Source: Bacteroidales bacterium (GTDB lineage: Bacteria; Bacteroidota; Bacteroidia; Bacteroidales; JAGOPY01). Taken from it: a DNA stretch of 64,000 nucleotides. Every line of letters starts with the position of its first letter. The first letter of the stretch is position 1. Position numbers and translations under genes: made by a program. Below are positions 18,057 to 26,197 of the stretch, in pieces. The DNA lies in NCBI GenBank assembly GCA_023229505.1, contig JALNZD010000021.1, positions 5,737-69,736 of the forward strand, written 5' to 3'. A model generated the notes under the pieces. It did not search any database, was not told where the DNA came from, and saw nothing but the letters and a program-made list of their open reading frames with translations.

Positions 18057-18087
18057 AGGACATCTCAAAAAAGAGATGTCCTTTTTT
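18057..18087 (+). terminator. Intrinsic terminator after the small peptide gene
   Basis: A 10-bp perfect stem, AGGACATCTC (18057-18066) with GAGATGTCCT (18073-18082), encloses a six-A loop and is followed by a T-run. It separates the small peptide gene from the convergent regulator gene ending at 18132. Confidence 0.85.
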
Positions 18088-18131
18088 ATATTGGTAATAA
18101 GGCCTCAGGCAGGGTGGGCTTTATTTGTTTA

Positions 18132-18770
18132 TTAATCCAAAAAGTCGTTCTCTGTAGCCCAACGAATCAGTCCTGCTGTGTTTTTAACCCCTGCTTTACT
18201 CATCAGATTGGCACGGTGACTCTCAACCGTATGAAAACTTATGAAAAGCTTATCGGCAATTTCCTGACTTGAAAGCTCTTTGCCAATGAGTCTTAATATC
18301 TCGATCTCTCTTTCGGTCAGTTTGGGGAAAAGCGACTTAGTGTCTTCCATTTTCAACTCCTGGTTGATCAATCTTAAGGAAAGTCTCTCGCAAAAATAAT
18401 TCTCGCCGCTGTGTACGGTTCTGATTGCTTTTACAAGGACATCCTTGCCCGAATCTTTTAAAAGGTAGCCCGATGCCCCGTTTTTCACCATCTGTTTGAC
18501 AAATCTTTTTTCATCATATTGAGAAAGGGCAATAATCCTGACTTCGGGATAATTCTTATGGACCATTTTTGTACAGCTCAATCCATCGAGCTTTGGCATA
18601 TTAATATCCATGAGTATAACATCCACAGAGAGTCCGGAATCGAGCTTTTCAATGACCTGGTAGCCGTTGTAAACTTCAGCCACAATTTTGAGATCTTCGA
18701 TGCCTGCAAGGGTGGCTTTAATACCATCGATCAGTAGCTGATGGTCGTCTGCAATAAGGATATTGATCAT
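18132..18770 (-). CDS. NarL/LuxR-type response regulator
   Basis: A 212-residue two-domain regulator. The receiver (1-120) has Asp8/Asp9 and phospho-acceptor Asp55 (VILMDINMPKLDG), then a conserved Lys in GYLLKDSGKD. The C-terminal LuxR-type helix-turn-helix contains LTEREIEILRLIGKELSSQEIADKL (split: LTEREIEILRLIG and SSQEIADKLFISFHTVESHR). It should bind DNA as a dimer when phosphorylated by the kinase encoded 33 bases upstream. No target can be named. Confidence 0.95.
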   Translation of the reverse strand: MINILIADDHQLLIDGIKATLAGIEDLKIVAEVYNGYQVIEKLDSGLSVDVILMDINMPKLDGLSCTKMVHKNYPEVRIIALSQYDEKRFVKQMVKNGASGYLLKDSGKDVLVKAIRTVHSGENYFCERLSLRLINQELKMEDTKSLFPKLTEREIEILRLIGKELSSQEIADKLFISFHTVESHRANLMSKAGVKNTAGLIRWATENDFLD

Positions 18771-18803
18771 GATGGGGTTTCATTTAACATTATACAAATA
18801 TAA

Positions 18804-20888
18804 TCATAAAACAGGTATTTGAATAGAATACCTGGCTCCTTCCCCGGGCTTAGATTCAATGACAAGGGTACCATTCAAAAAATTCACCCTTGACTGCATG
18901 CTTTTCAATCCTATGGATTCCGATTCCAGATTCTTCCCGACATCAAAACCTTTTCCATCATCCGAGTACTTCATGTCGAGCATGCCCTGAAGCACATGAA
19001 TCTGCAGCTCAATGTTCCTGGCTTCAGCGTGTTTAAGGGTATTGTTCGCCATTTCCTGGACGATCCTGTAGAGCATGATCTCTTTGTTTTCAGATAATCG
19101 ATCCTGGTTTCCTGATATAGTGCAGATAGCATTCATGTCCTTGGTATCACCAATATTTTCAAAAAGATCTTCTACAGCCTCAAAAAATCCAAGTTTTGTA
19201 AGAAGTCCCGGCATCATATTATGGGAGATCTTCCTCACATCGCCGGAGGCTTGTTCAAGCATACGGGTTGCCTTTTCGATAAGCACTTTATTTTCCGGGC
19301 TATTATCAATGATGGTAGAGAATTGCATTTTGGTTGCGGATAACAATACGCCCAAGCCATCATGAAGTTCCATGGCAATGCGTTTTCGTTCTTCTTCCTG
19401 GCCTTCAACAAGCAACTTCGCGGCCATCAGTTTCTTTTCCTCTTCCAGTTGACGGATCTTTTGTTGGGCAATGATCTTATCATGGGCAGCCTTTTGACGG
19501 AAATAGATTACTAGGAATAATGCCAACACAACAAATCCTAATCCGCTGAACATATAGGCATTACGCTGGCTGGTTTTTTGCAGGTTGTCTTTCTCAAGGG
19601 CCAATATACGTGCCTGGTCTTTTCCCTTCTCGGATTTTAGCCACTCAGCATAAATTGCTTTCGTCTTTTCAATATCAAAAATATCAGCATTTAGTTCATT
19701 GTGTTTCAACTGATAGAAATATGCTTTCTCAAAGTTTCCGGTCTTTTTATAGTTATCAGAAATGTTCCCATAAGCAAGCAGCAAAAGCTCTTTGCCACCC
19801 AGCTGCTCTGCAATTGTAAGGCAGGAATCCTGCAATGACATGGCCTTTTTAATTTTCCCCTGTTCTGAATAAACTGATGCCTTATTTATCGAGGCCAAAA
19901 CAATTCCTTTGCTAAACTCGATTTTCCGGTATCCTTCAAGAGCTTTATCGAATTTTTCAAGAGCAAGGTCATAATTCATCTGCTTAAAGTAGGAATCCCC
20001 AATATTATTATTAATATCTGCGATTCCTCTATCATCTTTAATTTCTGTATATAATTCGAGTGCCTGGTTGTAATAATTCAATGCTTCCTTAAAATCATCC
20101 TTCTCACTTGCAACCCTCCCAAGATTGGTGAAATTCAACGCAATCTTTTCTCTATTACCGTTTTTTTGATTGATTTCCAGGCTCATAGAAAAATACCTCC
20201 TGGCAATTTCAAATTGATTATCGGCAAGATATACTCTACCCAGATTGTTGAAGATAGTTGATAGATGAGCCTGGTTATCGCTTTTCTCGCAGATTTCCAT
20301 GGCTTTCAAATAATAATGGGCGGCAGAGTCATATTTTGATTTTCCATCAAAAAAGATACTGCCAATGCAATTATAATTTGCAAGGACCAAGGTTGATTCT
20401 TGTAACGGTATACAAAATGAAAGGCTTTTCTGGCAATAAAATAGTGCTAACTCATAATCACCTAATTCCTTATGAATATTTCCCAGGTTATAATAACCTT
20501 TTGCCAACCTCAGGCTATCATTCAATAAAAGAAACAGTTCCAGGTATTTTTCAGTATAACTCAGAGATGATTGAAGATCCAATTTTCCCCTGTAGATAAG
20601 ACTCTTCAAATATAATGCATCTGCTTGGCCTTCAATGTAATTTAGGCGGGTCGAAAGATTGAATGCCTCCTCACAATAGTGCAATGCAGTGTCTAACTTT
20701 TTGGAACTTAATAAATTTTTAGTCAGGTTCACAAGGTTGACTGCTTTGTCAATATTTTCCGGCTGACGAGAGATGACCCGTGTAAGGCTGTCGGCCACCT
20801 GTGATTGCGGAAAGCCTTCACTATTAAGGCTTAAAAGAATTACAAGAAGAATTAACAACAGTATAGGAAAAAGAGATTTTCTTTTCAT
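18804..20888 (-). CDS. TPR-containing sensor histidine kinase (HisKA_3)
   Basis: A 694-residue kinase starting at the ATG ending at 20888, which opens a signal/anchor sequence (MKRKSLFPILLLILLVILL); the longer frame to 21023 lacks one. About ten tetratricopeptide repeats fill 40-430 (AHLSTIFNNLGRVYLADNQ is typical). A transmembrane helix (YMFSGLGFVVLALFLVIYF) and a coiled linker lead to a HisKA_3 domain (ERKRIAMELHDGLGVLLSA, phospho-His in ELHDG) and HATPase_c (EMANNTLKHA, YSDDGKGFD). This architecture is common in Bacteroidota and pairs with NarL-type regulators such as the gene just downstream. The TPR domain is presumably periplasmic; its ligand is unknown. Confidence 0.93.
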   Translation of the reverse strand: MKRKSLFPILLLILLVILLSLNSEGFPQSQVADSLTRVISRQPENIDKAVNLVNLTKNLLSSKKLDTALHYCEEAFNLSTRLNYIEGQADALYLKSLIYRGKLDLQSSLSYTEKYLELFLLLNDSLRLAKGYYNLGNIHKELGDYELALFYCQKSLSFCIPLQESTLVLANYNCIGSIFFDGKSKYDSAAHYYLKAMEICEKSDNQAHLSTIFNNLGRVYLADNQFEIARRYFSMSLEINQKNGNREKIALNFTNLGRVASEKDDFKEALNYYNQALELYTEIKDDRGIADINNNIGDSYFKQMNYDLALEKFDKALEGYRKIEFSKGIVLASINKASVYSEQGKIKKAMSLQDSCLTIAEQLGGKELLLLAYGNISDNYKKTGNFEKAYFYQLKHNELNADIFDIEKTKAIYAEWLKSEKGKDQARILALEKDNLQKTSQRNAYMFSGLGFVVLALFLVIYFRQKAAHDKIIAQQKIRQLEEEKKLMAAKLLVEGQEEERKRIAMELHDGLGVLLSATKMQFSTIIDNSPENKVLIEKATRMLEQASGDVRKISHNMMPGLLTKLGFFEAVEDLFENIGDTKDMNAICTISGNQDRLSENKEIMLYRIVQEMANNTLKHAEARNIELQIHVLQGMLDMKYSDDGKGFDVGKNLESESIGLKSMQSRVNFLNGTLVIESKPGEGARYSIQIPVL

Positions 20889-21031
20889 ATAATTTGTATT
20901 TATAATCATTACCTTCGCCATACTGCATAGTAAAGGATATACTTTTCCCCTGAAGCACATTGTCCTTCTTATAAAACAAACAAACTCACATCTAGGAACT
21001 ATCGGACGAGCATCACGGATCAACTATAATC

Positions 21032-21481
21032 CTAAATGATCTCAATAACTTCATCTTTTGAAATTGTAGATGTCACCTGGCCGCCTTTCGTGTTATCAGG
21101 TTTATATACAATTGTTGTCACACTGAATTCATTATTAGTCTTCACTCTTGCATCAATTTGAGCTTTTAAGTCCGTGATAATTTTAGCATTATTATCTGTA
21201 AGAACTCCTTGGTAAATAATTTTTTGTTCAATAATAATCGGGACCTCCACTAAAAAAGTATAAGTCCCTTCTGCTGTTTGATTTTTTACAACAACGAATT
21301 CCATTACCGTACTGAATGCACCTGCCGGAATTGAAGGTGGCGGCGGCTGCCGTAAAACAATGATTTCTCCATATGTCAATTCTACCTTAATGGAAGCAAC
21401 AATGACTAAAAAATTATCTGCTTTTTTGTATCTGTAAGTGTACAGGTACTGTAACGGCTTGTACAATAATGATGATCCCAT
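21032..21481 (-). CDS. Hypothetical protein, 149 residues
   Basis: No family recognised. There is no signal peptide or membrane helix. The predicted beta-rich body includes VIVASIKVELTYGEIIVL, a Pro-run (PPPPSIPAG) and a charged C-terminus (STISKDEVIEII). The gene ends 143 bases before the sensor kinase start on the same strand and follows another small unknown gene (21602-21916). The two may be co-transcribed, but nothing links them to the kinase beyond position. Confidence 0.55.
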   Translation of the reverse strand: MGSSLLYKPLQYLYTYRYKKADNFLVIVASIKVELTYGEIIVLRQPPPPSIPAGAFSTVMEFVVVKNQTAEGTYTFLVEVPIIIEQKIIYQGVLTDNNAKIITDLKAQIDARVKTNNEFSVTTIVYKPDNTKGGQVTSTISKDEVIEII

Positions 21482-21601
21482 GGCTTTAAATTTTAGGTGG
21501 TTAATTAATTGGTTTTAAAATCGTGCAAAAGGTACAAAATTATTTATGTATAAACAAGTACTTTTTAGCTATTTTATCTCCCATCCCATTAATACCAAGG
21601 G

Positions 21602-21916
21602 TTACAGCAATTCTATATCTGAATTCTCCGATGCATTGATTCTGATTGCTTTTACCCAGCCCGGTAAATTCCTGATATAAATAACCACTTCCACTTCGAG
21701 ATCTACATTGGTATACGCCTCATTGGTTTCATCCAATGTAAAATCCAGTTCGTAAATTCCGTCCGCCGGTTCTGATTCATAATCCCTGGGAATCAGCACC
21801 GGGTTGATCTTCATCTTTAACTCCGCGACTCCCCTGGCTTTAATTGCCAGTTTATCCTTCTCCGTACCGTCTTTTACGATCTGTATATCTTTAACAAATC
21901 TAATCTTATTTTTCAT
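21602..21916 (-). CDS. Hypothetical protein, 104 residues
   Basis: I start at the ATG ending at 21916 (MKNKIRFVKDIQIVKDGTEKDKL) rather than ten codons upstream, because the extra residues are only a hydrophobic stretch with no homologous look. The protein is short, charged and soluble, with regular beta-like alternation (YELDFTLDETNEAYTNVDL). No family recognised. A 12-bp hairpin lies 41 bases upstream. Confidence 0.5.
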   Translation of the reverse strand: MKNKIRFVKDIQIVKDGTEKDKLAIKARGVAELKMKINPVLIPRDYESEPADGIYELDFTLDETNEAYTNVDLEVEVVIYIRNLPGWVKAIRINASENSDIELL

Positions 21917-21956
21917 GCGCTGCAATATTATAAAGATTTCCAACTATAACAATAAC

Positions 21957-21990
21957 AGAAAACCACTAAAAAAAAGTCTAGTGGTTTTCT
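21957..21990. repeat. 12-bp inverted repeat (hairpin) in the intergenic region
   Basis: The arms AGAAAACCACTA (21957-21968) and TAGTGGTTTTCT (21979-21990) are perfect complements with a ten-base A-rich loop. No T-run follows on either strand, so it is not a standard terminator. It sits upstream of the small minus-strand gene starting at 21916 and could be a leader structure. The same 18-base core GAAAACCACTAAAAAAAA also occurs at 17771-17788 inside the barrel pseudogene. Confidence 0.5.
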
Positions 21991-22057
21991 GCTATGGATT
22001 CGCCTAAAACTCATCTTATTTTTGTGCCAAGGTCCTTGTCTGGTTTCAGCTATGCAT

Positions 22058-22232
22058 CAACTACCCGATGATGGGTCCCTTAATAATCGCCGGAACTATT
22101 GGGTTGTTACGGTAATTTCCAAGGTAACCTCATCAGGAGTAAGGTTTCTCTAAAGTAGTAGGTGCTATTTTTAAAATTGAACGTGGAAATAATCCTTCCG
22201 ATAAGTATCAAATCGATACAAGCGTCAATTAA
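22058..22232 (+). pseudogene. C-terminal remnant of a lost gene
   Basis: In the roughly 400-base gap 21917-22325 the plus strand keeps a readable tail: NYWVVTVISKVTSSG in one frame and, after an apparent one-base shift near 22140, GFSKVVGAIFKIERGNNPSD through TSVN and a stop at 22230-22232. A strong terminator follows 25 bases later, as expected for a gene end. There is no start or upstream coding region. The family is not recognised; the tail is somewhat like pilin-accessory proteins, but this is only an impression. Confidence 0.35.
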
Positions 22233-22257
22233 TCCGAATCAGCCAAACCAGCAGGAA

Positions 22258-22282
22258 GCCCGCCAAATCTGGCGGGCTTTTT
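22258..22282 (+). terminator. Intrinsic terminator (GC-rich stem, T-run)
   Basis: The stem GCCCGCCA (22258-22265) with TGGCGGGC (22270-22277) has a four-base loop and is followed by TTTTT. It faces the convergent lipoprotein gene ending at 22326 and fits the end of the decayed plus-strand gene. Confidence 0.85.
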
Positions 22283-22325
22283 AATTTTGAGTTTTAAATG
22301 TTTAATTTTAAGTTGCGGACTCATT

Positions 22326-22820
22326 TTATATTTCCTGCATTGGCAGGCTGAGTGCCAGTGTAAAGCTGATTTTCCTGGAAGTGTTGCTGACATCCATGAA
22401 CTGGCCTGTCAAAGAACCTTCAAAATGTATATCGTCAATTTGTGTAATAGTCAAAACAGCATTGTCCTCCTGGAAGTTATAAATCTTGCCGTTAAAGTTT
22501 ATTCCAAATCTGATCCATTGGCCTTCCGGGCTTGGAAACATGACCTGGGAGTATCCTGTATAATAAAAAAGAATGCTCATAACATTTTCACCCCCATTGG
22601 TCAGGTTATTGTCATCTCCAAGGACAAGATGGATATACCTTGTTGTTTCATCAACAGGTGACCAAAACCCCAGGTTCGGGGTGAAAGTATGACTATAGCC
22701 ACTAAATTCACTTTCTGTAATTTGAAGGGTGTTTAATTCTTTGCCATTGCCGTCCTTCTTGCATGACCCAAGTATGGAAACGAAAATGAATAAGATGATG
22801 AACAGGAAAATCTTTTTCAT
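22326..22820 (-). CDS. Small lipoprotein of unknown function
   Basis: A 164-residue protein with a lipoprotein signal (MKKIFLFIILFIFVSILGSC, Cys20, then KKDG). The mature part is beta-rich (IRFGINFNGKIYNFQED, VLTITQIDDIHFEGSLTGQF) and resembles the single-barrel lipoproteins common in Bacteroidota that carry a lipid or ligand-binding fold; I cannot name the family. It is divergent from the zinc peptidase gene, with 230 bases between them. Confidence 0.7.
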   Translation of the reverse strand: MKKIFLFIILFIFVSILGSCKKDGNGKELNTLQITESEFSGYSHTFTPNLGFWSPVDETTRYIHLVLGDDNNLTNGGENVMSILFYYTGYSQVMFPSPEGQWIRFGINFNGKIYNFQEDNAVLTITQIDDIHFEGSLTGQFMDVSNTSRKISFTLALSLPMQEI

Positions 22821-23050
22821 ACTATGATTATCTTAAAAATTCAAAATCACCGCTTTATGTAACAAAAATAATAAAAATACTATAGCCTTTTTGGGTTATC
22901 GCAAGGAGGATTCTGAGCAGTCTTTGCGATCTTATCAATATCTTTCCGACCTTTGCACAAAATTTGCTGACAAAGTGTCTGATAAACATTAATAAGAACC
23001 TTGGCAACAAAATTGCTCGTTCAATGTTCTAATTTTTAATAAATCAACTT

Positions 23051-23734
23051 ATGATAGCACCAATCTGGATAATATTCGGCGTTTTTATGCTGTTGAGCTG
23101 GCTGATCTCCATGCAGCTCCGCTCTAAATTCAAAAAATATTCAAAAGTCCCCATTAATTACAATCTTACCGGAAAAGAGGTGGCTGAAAAGATGCTGAAG
23201 GAGAACGGCATCTTGGATGTCAAAGTGGTTTCCACGCCCGGTCAGTTGAGTGACCATTACAACCCGGTGAATAAGACGGTCAACCTAAGCCCTGACGTTT
23301 ATAACCTGAGCAGTGTCGCTTCTGCTGCCATCGCCGCCCATGAATGCGGACATGCCGTTCAGCATGCCGCCGCTTACAGTTTCCTGCAAATGCGTTCAAA
23401 ACTGGTTCCGGTGGTTAGCTTTACCTCAAGATGGATTCAGTGGGTATTGCTCGCCGGTATCCTCCTCGTTCAAACTATGCCTTCCATTTTATTAATTGGT
23501 ATTATTCTTTTTGGCCTGACCACCCTGTTCAGTTTCATCACACTTCCGGTCGAGATCAATGCTTCAAAAAAGGCACTGGTATGGTTGAACACCAGCGGGA
23601 TCACCAATGTTCAGAACCATGACAAGGCGGAAGATGCTTTACGCTGGGCCGCTTACACTTATGTTGTTGCGGCATTGGGGTCATTGGCCACTCTTCTTTA
23701 TTATATCATGATTTTCACTGGAAGAAGGAACTAA
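23051..23734 (+). CDS. Membrane zinc metallopeptidase, YugP family
   Basis: A 227-residue membrane protein. Helices lie at the N-terminus (MIAPIWIIFGVFMLLSWLIS) and in three further segments in the second half. The zinc-binding HECGH motif (AIAAHECGHAVQHA) near residue 100 is the family signature (Zn_peptidase_2, PF04298). N-terminally it shows the usual LTGKEVAEKML and NPVNKTVNLSPDVYN blocks. It is a housekeeping-type gene standing just before the pigment cluster, separated from it by a tract of heptamer repeats. Substrates in this phylum are not known. Confidence 0.92.
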   Translation: MIAPIWIIFGVFMLLSWLISMQLRSKFKKYSKVPINYNLTGKEVAEKMLKENGILDVKVVSTPGQLSDHYNPVNKTVNLSPDVYNLSSVASAAIAAHECGHAVQHAAAYSFLQMRSKLVPVVSFTSRWIQWVLLAGILLVQTMPSILLIGIILFGLTTLFSFITLPVEINASKKALVWLNTSGITNVQNHDKAEDALRWAAYTYVVAALGSLATLLYYIMIFTGRRN

Positions 23735-23735
23735 A

Positions 23736-23828
23736 GCATTTTGCATTTAACATTGCGCATTTCGCATTTCTCATTTACAGTCTCTGACGACTAACGACTA
23801 ACGACTGACGATTGACAACTATCGTCCA
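23736..23828. repeat. Imperfect heptamer tandem repeats before the ammonia-lyase gene
   Basis: Six units of 7 bases on a GCATTT core (23736-23777) run into a second series, TGACGAC, TAACGAC, TAACGAC, TGACGAT, TGACAAC, TATCGTC (about 23785-23826). The phase is kept throughout. No coding content. Confidence 0.85.
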
Positions 23829-23870
23829 ACGGGTTATTTTTTTTATTTACTTTGCTCAAAATTTTAGAAA

Positions 23871-25406
23871 ATGATAGTAATCGGTGGGCGGGATATCTGC
23901 CTGGAAGATTTTCGGCAGATCATTTTTCATCAAGTGCCTGTTTTGCTTGATAGTGCTGCGCTTACTGCAGTCAGTGACTGTTTTCATTTTCTAAAGGAAT
24001 TTTCTCATGACAAGATTATCTACGGCATCAATACCGGCCTGGGGCCGATGTCGCAATACAAAGTCAAGGAACAGGACCGGCTTGCTTTGCAGTACAACCT
24101 GATCCGGAGCCATGCTGCCGGCGCAGGCAGGCCTATTGAGGAGATCCACGTGAAAGCCCTGATGGTCGCCCGGCTCAACACCCTGATGAAAGGCTATTCC
24201 GGCATTCATCCTTCAGTAGTCGAATTACTCAGAGATTTTATCAACCACGATATCACGCCGGTTATACCGCGACATGGCGGCGTCGGTGCCAGCGGCGACC
24301 TGGTCCAGATTGCCCACCTGGCTTTAGCTCTGATCGGTGAAGGTGAAGTTACTGTTCACGGAAAGCTTTTGAATACATCCGAAGCATTGAAACAGGCCGG
24401 CCTGGAACCAATCAGCATGCATATCCGGGAAGCTTTGTCGCTGATCAACGGTACTTCCGCCATGTCAGGTATTGGCATTGTCAACGTGATCTATGCACGG
24501 CAACTGCTCGACTGGGCAGTAGGTGCCTCGGCACTGATCAACGAAGTCGTGGAGAGCTATGATGATCATTTCTCACTTGAGCTGAACCGTGTCAAATTGC
24601 ATCCGGGCCAGATGGAAATCACCGGAAAGCTGCATAAGATACTTAACGATAGCCGCCTTACCAGGAAAAGAGCTGACGATTTGTTCAACGGCACTAACGG
24701 TGAGATCGTTTTCACCAAAAAAATACAGGAATATTACTCTTTGCGTTGTATTACCCAGATCCTTGGACCTGTCACCGATACCATTCATGGCGCTGAAACA
24801 GTCGTAATGAATGAGATCAACTCCGTTAATGACAATCCGGTGATCGACTTCCGTAACCGGAATGTATTCCATGGCGGGAATTTCCACGGAGATTACGTTT
24901 CTTTGGAAATGGACAAGCTGAAACTTTCCGTGACTAAACTTTCCATGTTAGCCGAACGGCAGTTAAATTTTTTAATGAACGATAAACTGAACGGCAAGCT
25001 TCCACCTTTCGTGAACCTGGGCGTCCTCGGGCTGAACCTTGGTATGCAGGGGGTCCAATTTACCGCTACTTCTACCGTTGCTGAAAACCAGGTCCTTTCC
25101 AACCCGGTTTATGTGCACAGCATCCCGACCAATAATGACAACCAGGACCTTGTCAGCATGGGGACAAACGCGGCGCTGATGACCTGCCAGGTTATAGAGA
25201 ATAGCTACGAAGTGATGTCAATTCACCTGCTGACGCTGATTCAGGCCGTGGATTTCCTGAAGATGGAAGATAGAATGTCTACCTTCACCAAGGATCTTTA
25301 TCACAAGCTGAGAGCAGAAGTCCCTGTGTTTAGTGAAGATCATGTGATGGCGCCGGATATCCGGAAGATGAAGGATTACATCAGCCATAACAGTTTGAAT
25401 ATCTGA
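23871..25406 (+). CDS. Tyrosine ammonia-lyase (HAL/PAL superfamily)
   Basis: A 511-residue MIO enzyme. The self-cyclising Ala140-Ser141-Gly142 triad lies in GGVGASGDLVQIAHLA, and IIYGINTGLGPMSQYKV holds the active-site loop. The substrate-selecting segment is NLIRSHAAGAG (Arg79-Ser80-His81). Ser-His here resembles histidine lyases, but the tyrosine lyase of Flavobacterium johnsoniae has, from memory, the same NLIRSH context and is tyrosine-specific. With the rest of the cluster this supports deamination of tyrosine to p-coumarate, the aryl polyene starter. Activity on histidine cannot be excluded from sequence alone. FabG follows after four bases. Confidence 0.9.
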   Translation: MIVIGGRDICLEDFRQIIFHQVPVLLDSAALTAVSDCFHFLKEFSHDKIIYGINTGLGPMSQYKVKEQDRLALQYNLIRSHAAGAGRPIEEIHVKALMVARLNTLMKGYSGIHPSVVELLRDFINHDITPVIPRHGGVGASGDLVQIAHLALALIGEGEVTVHGKLLNTSEALKQAGLEPISMHIREALSLINGTSAMSGIGIVNVIYARQLLDWAVGASALINEVVESYDDHFSLELNRVKLHPGQMEITGKLHKILNDSRLTRKRADDLFNGTNGEIVFTKKIQEYYSLRCITQILGPVTDTIHGAETVVMNEINSVNDNPVIDFRNRNVFHGGNFHGDYVSLEMDKLKLSVTKLSMLAERQLNFLMNDKLNGKLPPFVNLGVLGLNLGMQGVQFTATSTVAENQVLSNPVYVHSIPTNNDNQDLVSMGTNAALMTCQVIENSYEVMSIHLLTLIQAVDFLKMEDRMSTFTKDLYHKLRAEVPVFSEDHVMAPDIRKMKDYISHNSLNI

Positions 25407-25410
25407 TGGA

Positions 25411-26142
25411 ATGAAAAAATACGCACTGGTCACCGGAGGTTCAAGGGGAATTGGAAGGGCCATTTGCCTGAAATTGGCAGAGGCAGGTTACCCTGTGATC
25501 ATCAATTATAAATCTAATGAAGCTGAAGCCAGGCATACGCTGGAGCTGATCATCAGCAAAGGCGGGGAAGCGGAACTTCTTCCTTTCGATGTTAGTGTAA
25601 AGGAAGAAACAGAAAAAGCACTGGAAAGTTGGGCAAATGCCCACCAGGAGGCTTACATTGCCTGCCTGGTCAATAATGCCGGAATCCGCCGCGATAATCT
25701 GCTTGTTTTTATGAGCGATTCCGAGTGGAAAGATGTACTGGAAACCAATCTGGGCAGTTTTTTTTACGTTACACGGAAGTTGGTAAAAGATATGATGGTC
25801 AACAAATACGGCCGGATTGTGAATGTTGTTTCCCTGTCGGGGATAAAAGGGTTGCCCGGCCAGACGAACTATTCAGCCGCCAAAGCAGGTGTAATTGGGG
25901 CTACAAAGGCCCTGGCGCAGGAGGTGGGGCGGAAAAACGTGACGGTTAATGCCGTCGCACCTGGCTTTATCAGAACTGAAATGACGAAAGATTTGGATGA
26001 AAAGGAGTATAAAGCCCTGATCCCACTGAACCGTTTCGGCGAAACGGAAGAAGTGGCCGAAGTAGTGGCGTTCCTGGCAAGTGATAAGGCATCATATATT
26101 ACTGGGGAAGTGGTTTCGGTGAACGGAGGGCTATATACGTAA
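25411..26142 (+). CDS. 3-oxoacyl-ACP reductase, FabG-like SDR
   Basis: A 243-residue short-chain dehydrogenase. The cofactor loop GGSRGIGRA lies at about 9-17, NNAG near residue 88, and the catalytic Ser-Tyr-Lys in SLSGIKGLPGQTNYSAAKAG (Ser about 141, Tyr about 154, Lys about 158). The C-terminus GEVVSVNGGLYT is typical of FabG. It should reduce the beta-keto group after each polyene extension, the ApeQ role in aryl polyene systems. The start is five bases after the lyase stop. The following gap to the ketosynthase consists only of heptamer repeats. Confidence 0.93.
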   Translation: MKKYALVTGGSRGIGRAICLKLAEAGYPVIINYKSNEAEARHTLELIISKGGEAELLPFDVSVKEETEKALESWANAHQEAYIACLVNNAGIRRDNLLVFMSDSEWKDVLETNLGSFFYVTRKLVKDMMVNKYGRIVNVVSLSGIKGLPGQTNYSAAKAGVIGATKALAQEVGRKNVTVNAVAPGFIRTEMTKDLDEKEYKALIPLNRFGETEEVAEVVAFLASDKASYITGEVVSVNGGLYT

Positions 26143-26197
26143 ATTGAAAGTTGAAACTCAGAACTCAAAACTCAAAACTCAGAACTCAAAACTAAAC
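26143..26197. repeat. Heptamer tract filling the whole fabG-ketosynthase gap
   Basis: ATTGAAA, GTTGAAA, CTCAGAA, CTCAAAA, CTCAAAA, CTCAGAA, CTCAAAA and CTAAACA follow each other without interruption from the fabG stop codon to the ATG at 26198. All 55 bases are repeat; no separate ribosome site is visible. Confidence 0.9.
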
